A stretch of 64,000 nucleotides of DNA, taken from NCBI GenBank assembly GCA_964629765.1, contig CAZVTK010000004.1, forward strand, positions 1-64,000, given 5' to 3'. Under the pieces are notes generated by a model, which saw only the letters and a program-made list of their open reading frames with translations, made no database searches and was not told where the DNA came from. Shown here piece after piece: positions 7,562-15,362 of the stretch (position 1 is the first letter of the stretch; every line of letters begins with the position of its first letter). Source of the DNA: RCIO01 sp964629765 (GTDB taxonomy: Bacteria > Pseudomonadota > Alphaproteobacteria > Rhizobiales > Rhizobiaceae). A program made the position numbers and the translations under genes.

Positions 7562-7705
7562 AGAGATCGTTTGGAAAGGCGTCAGGGCGTGGCAAAAATG
7601 GTGGTTTGCGAGCACCGGAGCGGAGCGTACATCGGGTACGTGAGCACCGGAGCGCAGCAAAACGCCATTTGCAGGCCGCCCTCACGCAATTTCCAAACAG
7701 TCTCC
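7562..7705 (+). repeat. Structured intergenic element, copy B
   Basis: 144 bp. The core matches copies A and C, including two GAGCACCGGAGCG direct repeats around CGTAC-loop-GTACG. The outer arm AGAGATCGTTTGGAAA pairs with 7690-7705 over 14 of 16 positions, including one G.U if transcribed on the plus strand. It lies 26 bp before the ATG of the ATPase gene, so it would be in that gene's 5' leader. The 300-bp gap 7432-7731 holds nothing else recognisable. Confidence 0.8.
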
Positions 7706-7731
7706 AAGCACCGTGCCAAAGCAGGCGCCCG

Positions 7732-9231
7732 ATGAAGGTCAACATCGACATGGGCGCGGCGGCGGGCGGCGCCGCGGCGCAACTGGATCTGGAAGAGCTT
7801 CTGGCGACCCGCCTGCTGGTTCAGGGCAATTCCGGGTCCGGCAAGTCGCATCTGCTGCGCCGCCTGCTGGAGCAGAGCGCGCCCTGGGTCCAGCAGTGCA
7901 TCGTCGACCCCGAAGGCGATTTCGTCACGCTGGCCGAGCGATTCGGCCATCAGGTGGTCGATGCGGCGCGCTCGGAGGCGGAGCTGACGCGCATCGCCGG
8001 CCGCGCGCGCCAGCACCGCGTCTCGGTGGTGCTCAACCTCGAAGGGCTCGACGTCGAGCAGCAGATGCGCGCCGCCGCCGCCTTCCTCGGCGGCATGTTC
8101 GACGCCGAGCGCGACCACTGGTATCCGGTGCTCGTCGTGGTCGACGAGGCGCAGCTTTTCGCGCCGGCGATCGCGGGAGAGGTTTCCGACGAGGCGCGGA
8201 AGCTGTCGCTGGGCGCCATGACCAACCTGATGTGCCGGGGCCGCAAGCGCGGCCTGGCCGGCGTCATCGCCACGCAGCGCCTCGCCAAGCTCGCCAAGAA
8301 CGTGGCGGCGGAAGCCTCCAACTTCCTGATGGGCCGCACCTTCCTCGACATCGACATGGCGCGCGCCGCAGACCTGCTCGGCATGGACCGCCGCCAGGCC
8401 GAGATGTTCCGCGACCTTTCGCGCGGAAGCTTCGTCGCCCTCGGCCCGGCTCTGTCGCGCCGTCCTTTGCCGGTGACCATCGGCGCGGTCGAGACCTCCG
8501 CCCGCTCGACGAGCCCGAAGCTCATGCCGCTGCCCGACGCGGCGCAGGATGCCGGCGGCCTGATCTTCACGCCCGGTCCCGACGAGGCGAGCGCGCCGGT
8601 GCGCAAGGCCCCGCCCAAGCCGATCCCTACCGCCGACCTCCTGGCGCAGCTCTCGCGGCCGAGGCCGGCGCCCGAGCCGCCGGCCGACCCGGTCTTTGCG
8701 ATCATCGACGAGGCCGAGCGCGACGCCGGCATCGACAGGGTGCTGCGCGAGATCCTCGACGACCCGGACGCCGCGTTCCGCTCCGACGCCGTCCTCTATC
8801 AGGATTTTCTCGTGCGCAGCCGCATCCGCCGCGTGCCGGGCGAGCCGCTGCCCCTGTCCGGCTTTCGACGGCGGCTGGCGGTCGCCCGCGCGGGCGTCGA
8901 CGGGCGCAACGGCGAAGGCGAGGCATGGACGACGGCGCTGTCGCTCTCGGAAACGCTGCCGGACGACCTTCAGGGCCTGTTCCTGATGGTGGCGCGCGCG
9001 GCGACCGGCAATGCCCCCTGCCCTTCGGACGCCGCGCTGGCGCGCGCCTATGGCAGCCATTCGCCGCGACGGGCGCGGCGCCTGCTCGCCTATTTCGAGG
9101 AGCGCGGCCTGCTCGTTGTGCGCACCGATTTTCACGGGCGGCGCGTGCTCGCCTTCCCGGACCTCGGCTGCGAGACCGCCCCCGGCGATCCCGACGCGCC
9201 GGAGGCGACCCGCCGCGACGCGGCGGAGTAG
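7732..9231 (+). CDS. HerA/FtsK-like ATPase (DUF87/DUF853-type ATP-binding protein)
   Basis: 499 residues. Walker A QGNSGSGKSHLL is at about 31-42 and Walker B VLVVVDEAQLF at about 133-143. MCRGRKRGLAGVIATQRLAKL follows as the sensor region typical of HerA-type hexameric ATPases. The C-terminal third (after about 250) is Pro/Ala-rich and then carries a conserved helical segment ending in a winged-helix-like RRARRLLAYFEERGLLVV. The cellular role in alphaproteobacteria is not established. No NurA-like nuclease is adjacent. The ATG was chosen at 7732 because the conserved core starts there. A decayed copy of this gene's 3' part lies at 28125-28249. Confidence 0.75.
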   Translation: MKVNIDMGAAAGGAAAQLDLEELLATRLLVQGNSGSGKSHLLRRLLEQSAPWVQQCIVDPEGDFVTLAERFGHQVVDAARSEAELTRIAGRARQHRVSVVLNLEGLDVEQQMRAAAAFLGGMFDAERDHWYPVLVVVDEAQLFAPAIAGEVSDEARKLSLGAMTNLMCRGRKRGLAGVIATQRLAKLAKNVAAEASNFLMGRTFLDIDMARAADLLGMDRRQAEMFRDLSRGSFVALGPALSRRPLPVTIGAVETSARSTSPKLMPLPDAAQDAGGLIFTPGPDEASAPVRKAPPKPIPTADLLAQLSRPRPAPEPPADPVFAIIDEAERDAGIDRVLREILDDPDAAFRSDAVLYQDFLVRSRIRRVPGEPLPLSGFRRRLAVARAGVDGRNGEGEAWTTALSLSETLPDDLQGLFLMVARAATGNAPCPSDAALARAYGSHSPRRARRLLAYFEERGLLVVRTDFHGRRVLAFPDLGCETAPGDPDAPEATRRDAAE

Positions 9232-9432
9232 GGTTGAATGGTCCCCGGCATCACCCGGCAGACATCGGCCCGCCAACATCCCGATTGGGTTTCGAGCCTG
9301 GATCGACCGGAGCGCGGCGAATTCGTCGGGCCGCCCGACGCGGCGCGCCGGAATGGTCCTGCCGGCCTGCTCGAGATCGAGCTTGGCCTCGGCCAGCCGC
9401 AGCGCGATCTTGCTTTTCGGCCCCGGATCCAT
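9232..9432 (-). pseudogene. Possible short-chain-dehydrogenase remnant
   Basis: A frame starting ATG 9432, with AGGAGGT seven bases upstream and 24 bp after the hydratase stop, encodes a short peptide containing TIPARRVGRPDEFAAL. This resembles the C-terminal end of SDR-family dehydrogenases (IP.RR.GRPEEFA). After about 45 residues the sequence loses resemblance and the frame runs on antisense into the ATPase gene, so no intact product is credible. I read it as the truncated last gene of the hydratase operon at the edge of the accessory region. It could also be a coincidental ORF with a good ribosome site. Confidence 0.3.
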
Positions 9433-9456
9433 CGGCTTACCTCCTGGTCGAACGTC

Positions 9457-10227
9457 TCAAGCGCCGCTGACCTCGACGCTGCCGATGCCGGCGACATCGA
9501 AGCGATAGGTGAAGGCCGCGTCGGGGAAGCAGGTTCGCACCAGGCTGCCCGTCATCACCAGATCGCCCTTCTTCATGCCGCGCCCCTCGGCGGCAAGATG
9601 GTTGGACAACCACACCAGCGGCTCATAGGGATGCCCCAGCGCATCGGCGCCGACGCCGCGGCCTATCTCGACTCCGTCGAGATAGGCGACCGCCTCCACC
9701 GTCTCCAGATCGGCCGGGGGCGTCACCATCTCGCCGAGCACGATGCCTCCGTTCCACGAATTGTCCGCAACCAGCGACGCGACATCGAGCGCCGCGTAGT
9801 CGGCGTTGCGGTCGTCCACCAGTTCCACCGCCGCGCACACGCCATCGACCGCCGCGGCGATCTGGTCGCGCGTGTAGGGCGCAGCGCGCGGGGGGAGATC
9901 GCGGCCAAGCCGCGCGCAAATCTCGAATTCCACGCCAAGACGGCCGAAGTCGCCGAGGCTGAGCCGCGCGCCACTGTGCCTGACGCGGCGCCCGAACACC
10001 GCACCGGCGATCGGATGGTCAATGCCGCACATGCTTTGCATCTTCTTCGATGTCAGGCCGATCTTGTAGCCGACGATCCGGTCATCGCCGATGATCTCGG
10101 CGACGTAGGCATCCTGTACCCGATAGGCCGTGGCCAGATCCGTCAGGCCGGCGATCCGCTCGAAACGCATATTCTCCCGATGGGCTCGCACCAACGCCCG
10201 GGCCGCGCCTTCAATGTCGAAAGTCAT
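9457..10227 (-). CDS. 2-keto-4-pentenoate hydratase / 2-oxo-hepta-3-ene-1,7-dioate hydratase family (MhpD-like)
   Basis: 256 residues, the usual length. Motifs of the MhpD/DmpH branch of the fumarylacetoacetate-hydrolase fold are present: DDRIVGYKIGLTSKKMQ (about 48-64), GVEFEICARLGRDLPP, AVELVDDRN and the C-terminal GDLVMTGSLV. Relatives add water to 2-hydroxypenta-2,4-dienoate or decarboxylate 4-oxalocrotonate in meta-cleavage of aromatics. No ring-cleavage dioxygenase is present here, so the substrate is probably another 2-oxo-enoate made in this catabolic region. It is the first gene on the minus strand inside the left border, with 214 bp upstream to the next gene holding no feature I can identify. 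Confidence 0.85.
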   Translation of the reverse strand: MTFDIEGAARALVRAHRENMRFERIAGLTDLATAYRVQDAYVAEIIGDDRIVGYKIGLTSKKMQSMCGIDHPIAGAVFGRRVRHSGARLSLGDFGRLGVEFEICARLGRDLPPRAAPYTRDQIAAAVDGVCAAVELVDDRNADYAALDVASLVADNSWNGGIVLGEMVTPPADLETVEAVAYLDGVEIGRGVGADALGHPYEPLVWLSNHLAAEGRGMKKGDLVMTGSLVRTCFPDAAFTYRFDVAGIGSVEVSGA

Positions 10228-10441
10228 GTCTCAGTCTTTCTCTTGGTCTGACGGCTATTTGGCTGCCAAGCGACGCCACGACCGACGAAGCCGCCACGCC
10301 GTTCCACCATGATCGCATCCACCGACCGATCCGGGATTGTCTTGTTGCCGGAAACGGCGCCACCTCCGATGCATCGATCCCGAGATGGCAGGAAAGGTAA
10401 GGACGACGTTGCGCCGGCCCCGGACGAAGACCGGCTGCCAT

Positions 10442-11362
10442 TCAGGGAGCATCTGCCGCCGGGAGAAAAGTCTCGCCGTGATCAAGCCACCACCGCGCAA
10501 TGTCACGCCGCGCGCAGATCCAGACACCGTGGTGTGCCTTGGCATATTCGAGGAACCTGTCCACGGCCCCGGCGCGAGCCGGCTGCCCGGACCATCTGAG
10601 ATGGAGCCCCACCGACATCATCTTGGGAGTGGCTTCGCCCTCCGCATAGAGGCAGTCGAATGCCGACTTCATCTGCAAATAGAAATCCTCCGGCTCGCAG
10701 TAGCCGGGCGCCATTGCATATTTCGCGTCGTTCACGTCGATGCTGTACGGAACGACCAGCCACTTTTTTCCCGCGACCGTCGTGAAATAGGGAAGGTCGT
10801 CCGCGAAGGAGTTGCTGTCGTAGAGGAAGCCCCCTTCTTCACCGAGCAGCTCGCGCGTGTTGACGCTCGGTCCGCGCGCGTACCAGCCGACCGGCCGCTC
10901 GCCGGTATGGCGCTCTATCAGGGCCACGGTCCTGGCGATGTGAAGCTGCTCCTCCTCGCGGGACAGGGCCGCGGCCGGCCCCCAGCGATAGCCGTGGCCG
11001 GCAGGCTCGTGTCCGCGACGCGTGATTTCGGCCCCGAGATCCGGCCTCGCCTCGAGAGCCTTGCCGCAGATATAGAATGTCGTCCTTACGTCGTGCTTTT
11101 CGAAGATCGCCAGCAACCTGTCGAAGCCGACGCGCGGGCCATATCCGAAATGGGATTCGTTGCGCAGATCCCGTTCGCCATGCGGCACGACGAAGCCGTC
11201 TCCCATGGGCTCGCCATAGCTGTCGCCTCGCGCCGGCGAGGCTTCCGCACCCTCCTCGAAATTCACGACGATCGACAACGCGATCCGCGCGCCGCCGGGC
11301 CAGCGCACGCGCAGGCTGGCGTCGCCATATCCACGGAAGTCTCTTTGAGTCGGCGCAGCCAT
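10442..11362 (-). CDS. PuuE-like allantoinase / polysaccharide-deacetylase-fold amidohydrolase 1
   Basis: About 306 residues. The NodB-type fold has the layout of PuuE allantoinase: IALSIVVNFEEGAEAS, then GYGPRVGFDRLLAIFEKH, TFYICGKALEA, GHEPAGHGYRWG, RPVGWYARGPSVNT, GGFLYDSNSFADDLPYF, VVPYSIDVNDAKYA and SVGLHLRWSGQPAR. These proteins cleave a ring or acyl amide C-N bond. The start is taken at MAAPTQ with a GGTGAG upstream. It lies 5 bp after a paralogue on the same strand, so they are probably co-translated. Two divergent copies side by side suggest different substrates or a heteromer; plain allantoin use is less likely as no other ureide genes are near. Confidence 0.75.
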   Translation of the reverse strand: MAAPTQRDFRGYGDASLRVRWPGGARIALSIVVNFEEGAEASPARGDSYGEPMGDGFVVPHGERDLRNESHFGYGPRVGFDRLLAIFEKHDVRTTFYICGKALEARPDLGAEITRRGHEPAGHGYRWGPAAALSREEEQLHIARTVALIERHTGERPVGWYARGPSVNTRELLGEEGGFLYDSNSFADDLPYFTTVAGKKWLVVPYSIDVNDAKYAMAPGYCEPEDFYLQMKSAFDCLYAEGEATPKMMSVGLHLRWSGQPARAGAVDRFLEYAKAHHGVWICARRDIARWWLDHGETFLPAADAP

Positions 11363-11367
11363 GAAAC

Positions 11368-12282
11368 TCACCTTTCCCAAGCCGGCTTTTCAGGGTTGAG
11401 GCGATAGCTCCACCAGCGCGCGATCTCCGCGCGCGTGGCGAACCAGACCCCGCCAAAGCTGCGGGCATATGTGAGGAACCGGTCCACCTGCCATGCGCGG
11501 CAGGGCCGCCCGCTGATCCTCGGGCGCAGCGAGATCGACATCATCCTGCCGCTTGCAGCGGAGTCCCGGTACAGCCTGTCGAAATTTCCTTTCAGAACGC
11601 GAAAGAACACCTCCGGATTCGCGTAACCGGGATTCGGCGGCGGCAGCCAGAATCTGCTGTCCGTGCTGTCAAGCGTATAGGGGATGGTCAGAAACCGGGA
11701 CTCCCCCTCGCCGACGAAATACGGCACCTCGTCGTCATACGCATCCGAATCGTAGAGAAAACCGCCCTCCTTGAGCAGAAGAGCTCGGGTCTTTTCACCT
11801 GGAACCCTGCTGTTCCAGCCGACCGGACGTTGGCCGGTCGTTTCGCGGATTGCCTCGACGGCCTTGAGCACATCCGCTTCCTGCTCCGCCTCGGTCATGT
11901 CGTAGTGTGCCAGCCAGCGGTAGCCATGCGCAGCCGCCTCATGACCGGCAGCCGTGATCGCACTGCCGACCCCGGGGTTTCGCAGCAGCGCCTGGCCGCA
12001 GCAGAAAAATGTCGCCCGCACGTCATGCGTGCTCAGAATGCGCAGGATGCGCCAGATACCGGCGCGCGCACCGTATTCGTAGAGGCTCTCGCCATGGAGG
12101 TCGCGCGTGCCTCTCGGCAGGGCAAATCCTTCCGATTCCTCCTCCTGACGATCGTCGCCATCGGCGACGCTCCGCTCCGCTCCTTCCTCGTAGTGAACGC
12201 AGACCGAGACCGCGAGCCGGCAACCGTTCGGCCAGCCGACATCCTGCCGGTGCCTTGCGTCGATATCTGCCGCGGGTTGCAT
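11368..12282 (-). CDS. PuuE-like allantoinase / polysaccharide-deacetylase-fold amidohydrolase 2
   Basis: 304 residues, a paralogue of the next gene downstream with the same motif order: LAVSVCVHYEEGAERS, YEYGARAGIWRILRIL, TFFCCGQALLR, GHEAAAHGYRWLAHYD, RPVGWNSRVPGEKTR, GGFLYDSDAYDDEVPYF, TIPYTLDSTDSRF and SISLRPRISGRPCR. The catalytic region is like PuuE. The typical HCR near SVG(M/L)HCR is SLRPR here and LHLRW in the paralogue, so the histidine at that point is lost in this copy. It follows gamma-glutamyltransferase on the minus strand (84-bp gap). The encoded enzyme probably acts on an amide released by or fed to that transferase; this is inference from position. Confidence 0.72.
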   Translation of the reverse strand: MQPAADIDARHRQDVGWPNGCRLAVSVCVHYEEGAERSVADGDDRQEEESEGFALPRGTRDLHGESLYEYGARAGIWRILRILSTHDVRATFFCCGQALLRNPGVGSAITAAGHEAAAHGYRWLAHYDMTEAEQEADVLKAVEAIRETTGQRPVGWNSRVPGEKTRALLLKEGGFLYDSDAYDDEVPYFVGEGESRFLTIPYTLDSTDSRFWLPPPNPGYANPEVFFRVLKGNFDRLYRDSAASGRMMSISLRPRISGRPCRAWQVDRFLTYARSFGGVWFATRAEIARWWSYRLNPEKPAWER

Positions 12283-12366
12283 AGCGTCTCCTCTTCCGCG
12301 AGAGCCGTGAAAAGCGGGTCTGCCGCAGCAGACCGGAAACCGCTTCGCGCCTTCCGGTTCCCCGCT

Positions 12367-14142
12367 CTAGAGAATGCAGACATAGCCCGCACGGCGCGGA
12401 TCGGCAGCAGCTTCGACCGCGCCGTCCTGCGATCTGAATGCGGCGCAGACGGATGTTCCGTAATTGGCCCATTCCGGCCACCACTCCACGCGATGGCCCA
12501 ACGCCGCAAGCGGCGCCGACACGGAGTCCGGGATCGGATGCTCCAGCTTCAACAGGCCCGGCTCCGGCTCATGCGGCATGAAGGAGGACGGAAAGCTGAA
12601 CGATATGAAGCGCGGCGCGTCCGTGGCCTGCTGGAGGGTCATGCCGAACACGCGGCTGTTGAGATAGGTCTGGAGCATGCTTTGGATCTGCGTGTCGCCG
12701 CCGGGGGTGCCGAAGGGCATGACGGATTTTCCCTCCCTGACGGCGATCGCGGGATTCGGCGTCAGCCGTGGGCGCTTGCCCGGCGCCACGGAGGAGGGAT
12801 GCTCCGGCTCGGTCCACGACTGGTATCCGCGCCCCGATACGATCATGCCGATACCCGGCACCACCGGCGAGCTCAGCGAACCGTCGCTCGGCGTTGCCGA
12901 AAACCCGTTGCCGTGCCGGTCGACCACGCAGACATAGCAGGTGTCGCCGCGGCTTTCCTGATGGCCGGTTTCGCGGCCCGACGGACTGGAAAGGAGTTCC
13001 AGGAAAGCGGGATCGTCCTTGCCGGAGGGGGGCGTCGACGGCCACGCCCGGTCCCGGCGGATCAGTTGCCTGCGCAACTGCGAATAATCGGCCGACAGGA
13101 GCCGATCCATCGGCACGTCCACGAAACGCGGATCGCCATAAAATGCCTCCCGGTCGGCCGCCGCGAGCTTGATCGCCTCGACCACCTGATGAATGTATTC
13201 GGCGCTGTTGTGGCCGGCGGCGCGCAGCTCACCCGGATCGAGCAGGTTCAGGGCCTGCAACAGCATCGGGCCCTGGCACCAGGGGCCGCAGGAATAGACG
13301 TCTTCGTCAAGGAACCGGGTGCGCACCGGCTTTTCGACCTCGACGCGGAATTCGGCCAGATCCTCTGCCGTGAGCAGGCCGCCCTCGGCCTTGTAGAACT
13401 TGGCGATCGTCTGGGCGATGTCGCCCTTGTAGAATGCGTTTCGCGCCGCTTCGAGCCCCGCCGCCCGGCCGCCCTTCGTGCTCGCCGCGCGTTCCTCGTC
13501 GCACATATATTGCAGCGCCCCGGCCGCGTCGGTCTGGCGGAACATCCGGCCGACTTCGATCGGCTCGTTGTCCTGAAGGTATATGGCGCTGCTCGACGGC
13601 CACATCCGATAGGTGCCGAGATGCTCCACGATCATCTCGTGCAGATAGTCATACATGCGGAAGCCGTCCCTGGCGAAGCCGATCGCCGCCTGCGCGACAT
13701 CGCCGAAGGACATGGTTCCGTAGCGCTCCAGCGCCGTGATCCAGGCATCGGGCGCCGCCGGCACGATGCTGCGGTGAACGCCCTTGGGGATGGCGCCGCC
13801 ATATCTTTCCTGAAAGAACGCGCAGCTTGCCGCCTTCGGCCAGACCCCCAGGCCGACGATCGAGACGACGGACGCGCTTTCGGCATGGTAGAGAATGATC
13901 GGCGCCACCCCGGCGACGCTCGACATGTGCGGCTCCAGCACTTCGACGGCCAGTCCGGCACAAACGCCGGCGTCGATCGCGTTGCCGCCCGCCTCAAGTA
14001 TCTGGAAGGCTGCCTGTGACGCCAGATAGTGCGAGGTCGAGACGGCATGCCTTGTGCCCATGGTCGACGCGCGCGAGGCTTTCGACGGGCGCTCGGTCAC
14101 GTGGTGCTGGATGAAATCCGGAACATTCTCGGTGCTTGCCAC
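12367..14142 (-). CDS. Gamma-glutamyltransferase family protein
   Basis: About 591 residues. It is an N-terminal nucleophile hydrolase made as one chain and self-cleaved. Threonine about 401, in GDTCYVCVVDRHGN, is the expected new N-terminus and nucleophile of the small subunit. Other family features are GTRHAVSTSHYLAS with GGNAIDAGV at the large-subunit start, SIVPAAPDAW, and the small-subunit GTPGGDTQIQSMLQTYLN. GTG at 14142 is chosen because AGGAG lies just upstream. It lacks an obvious signal peptide, so it is probably cytoplasmic. Many such proteins in catabolic clusters act on glutathione adducts or gamma-glutamyl amides rather than glutathione itself. It lies between the PuuE-like pair and the ABC importer. 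Confidence 0.88.
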   Translation of the reverse strand: MASTENVPDFIQHHVTERPSKASRASTMGTRHAVSTSHYLASQAAFQILEAGGNAIDAGVCAGLAVEVLEPHMSSVAGVAPIILYHAESASVVSIVGLGVWPKAASCAFFQERYGGAIPKGVHRSIVPAAPDAWITALERYGTMSFGDVAQAAIGFARDGFRMYDYLHEMIVEHLGTYRMWPSSSAIYLQDNEPIEVGRMFRQTDAAGALQYMCDEERAASTKGGRAAGLEAARNAFYKGDIAQTIAKFYKAEGGLLTAEDLAEFRVEVEKPVRTRFLDEDVYSCGPWCQGPMLLQALNLLDPGELRAAGHNSAEYIHQVVEAIKLAAADREAFYGDPRFVDVPMDRLLSADYSQLRRQLIRRDRAWPSTPPSGKDDPAFLELLSSPSGRETGHQESRGDTCYVCVVDRHGNGFSATPSDGSLSSPVVPGIGMIVSGRGYQSWTEPEHPSSVAPGKRPRLTPNPAIAVREGKSVMPFGTPGGDTQIQSMLQTYLNSRVFGMTLQQATDAPRFISFSFPSSFMPHEPEPGLLKLEHPIPDSVSAPLAALGHRVEWWPEWANYGTSVCAAFRSQDGAVEAAADPRRAGYVCIL

Positions 14143-14288
14143 GACCTTCTCCTGACGCAACGTCGGCTTGCCAATCCATGCATGCTGGCCGAGGCAGCCG
14201 GCCCGGTTCGGCATCGATGCCTTTCCGTTCCGGCTGCCCGCTTCGTCGTGCCTCGCCCCAAGGCAAGCGACGCGGCACAGGCGAGAGC

Positions 14289-15302
14289 CTAGCGGCCGGC
14301 CCTCTCGTAATACTCGCTGAACTTCCCCAGGTTTTTATCGTGTTCCTGCGCCGCCCTGATGTAGTCGTAGTCGTGATTGATCTTCAGGGACGACATGGGC
14401 GGCAGGCCCTTGGGAGCAACGGCATCCGTTCTCGGAACGCGCCGGTTCAACACTGTTGCCTGGATGTTCTGCCCTTCGACGGAGTTGAAGAATTCCGCAA
14501 GAAGGATGGCGTTTTCCGGGTTCGGGCCGCCCTTGACGAGAGCGATGCCGAACGGCACGGGAACCACGCCTTCCACCGGATAAACGACGGAGACATGGTA
14601 ACCCTCGCCCGTCATCATGTCGGCGCGGGCTTCCTCCAGCAACGCGATCGGATATTCGCCGCGGCCGAGATTGTTGATGACTAGACCGGTCTTTGAGACG
14701 AAGCTGGCGTTCTCGATGTATTTCTGGACGCCTTCCCAGCCGAACATATCGAGGATTTGGCCAAAGGTGTCATAGCCCGCGCCCGACTGGGCCGGATGTC
14801 CAACCAGGATCTTGCCCTTGTATTTGGGATCGAGCAGGTCGGCCCAGCTTTTCGGCGCCTCGTCCAAAGGCATCATATCGGTATTCACGGCAATCGTCTG
14901 TATCGAGTAATTGTAGCCGTAATACATGATGTCGTCGCCGAGCTTTACATAGCCCATTTCGGGAAAGGCATCGATATGCTTGGATACATAGGGCCGGAAC
15001 AGCGAAGCGTTGGCGACGATCTCGCCCGCTCCCAGGAAGACGACATCGGCCCTCGGCTGGCCGCTTTCGGCCTTGATGCGGCCCATGATCTCGCCGGCGT
15101 CGCCCGTGACCGCCTTGACCGTCACGTTCGGATATTGCGCGTTGAATCCTTTGATGACCGGTTCGAGGAAGGCTCCCGCGAAACCGTAGTAGACAACCTC
15201 GCCGGACTGGGCCGAACTGGGCGTGGCCGACATCGCATGCGCCCCGACAAAAGCTATCGCACCGCACAGAAGGCGCCCTAAACCAGAATACATCGTATTC
15301 AT
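14289..15302 (-). CDS. ABC importer periplasmic binding protein (FbpA/PotD type)
   Basis: 337 residues. Signal peptide about 1-31 (GAIAFVGAHAMSATPSSAQ). The mature part is a type II binding protein: EVVYYGFAGAFLEPVIKGFN, RADVVFLGAGEIV, APKSWADLLDPKYKGKILVG and PFGIALVKGGPNPENAILLAEFF. AGGAG precedes the ATG. This branch includes iron(III), thiamine, phosphonate and polyamine binders. The iron-binding tyrosine pair is not obvious, so an organic ligand, matching the catabolic neighbours, is more likely. The permease and ATPase genes follow upstream on the same strand. Confidence 0.88.
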   Translation of the reverse strand: MNTMYSGLGRLLCGAIAFVGAHAMSATPSSAQSGEVVYYGFAGAFLEPVIKGFNAQYPNVTVKAVTGDAGEIMGRIKAESGQPRADVVFLGAGEIVANASLFRPYVSKHIDAFPEMGYVKLGDDIMYYGYNYSIQTIAVNTDMMPLDEAPKSWADLLDPKYKGKILVGHPAQSGAGYDTFGQILDMFGWEGVQKYIENASFVSKTGLVINNLGRGEYPIALLEEARADMMTGEGYHVSVVYPVEGVVPVPFGIALVKGGPNPENAILLAEFFNSVEGQNIQATVLNRRVPRTDAVAPKGLPPMSSLKINHDYDYIRAAQEHDKNLGKFSEYYERAGR

Positions 15303-15362
15303 CTTATTCTCCTCTCTGTTTTCATAGTCTACATTTTGCCAGAAAGCTCAGTTCATATCGCA

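Noticed and set aside
11830..14019. Plus-strand frame of about 730 codons
   Set aside because: Antisense to gamma-glutamyltransferase, which has family motifs end to end.
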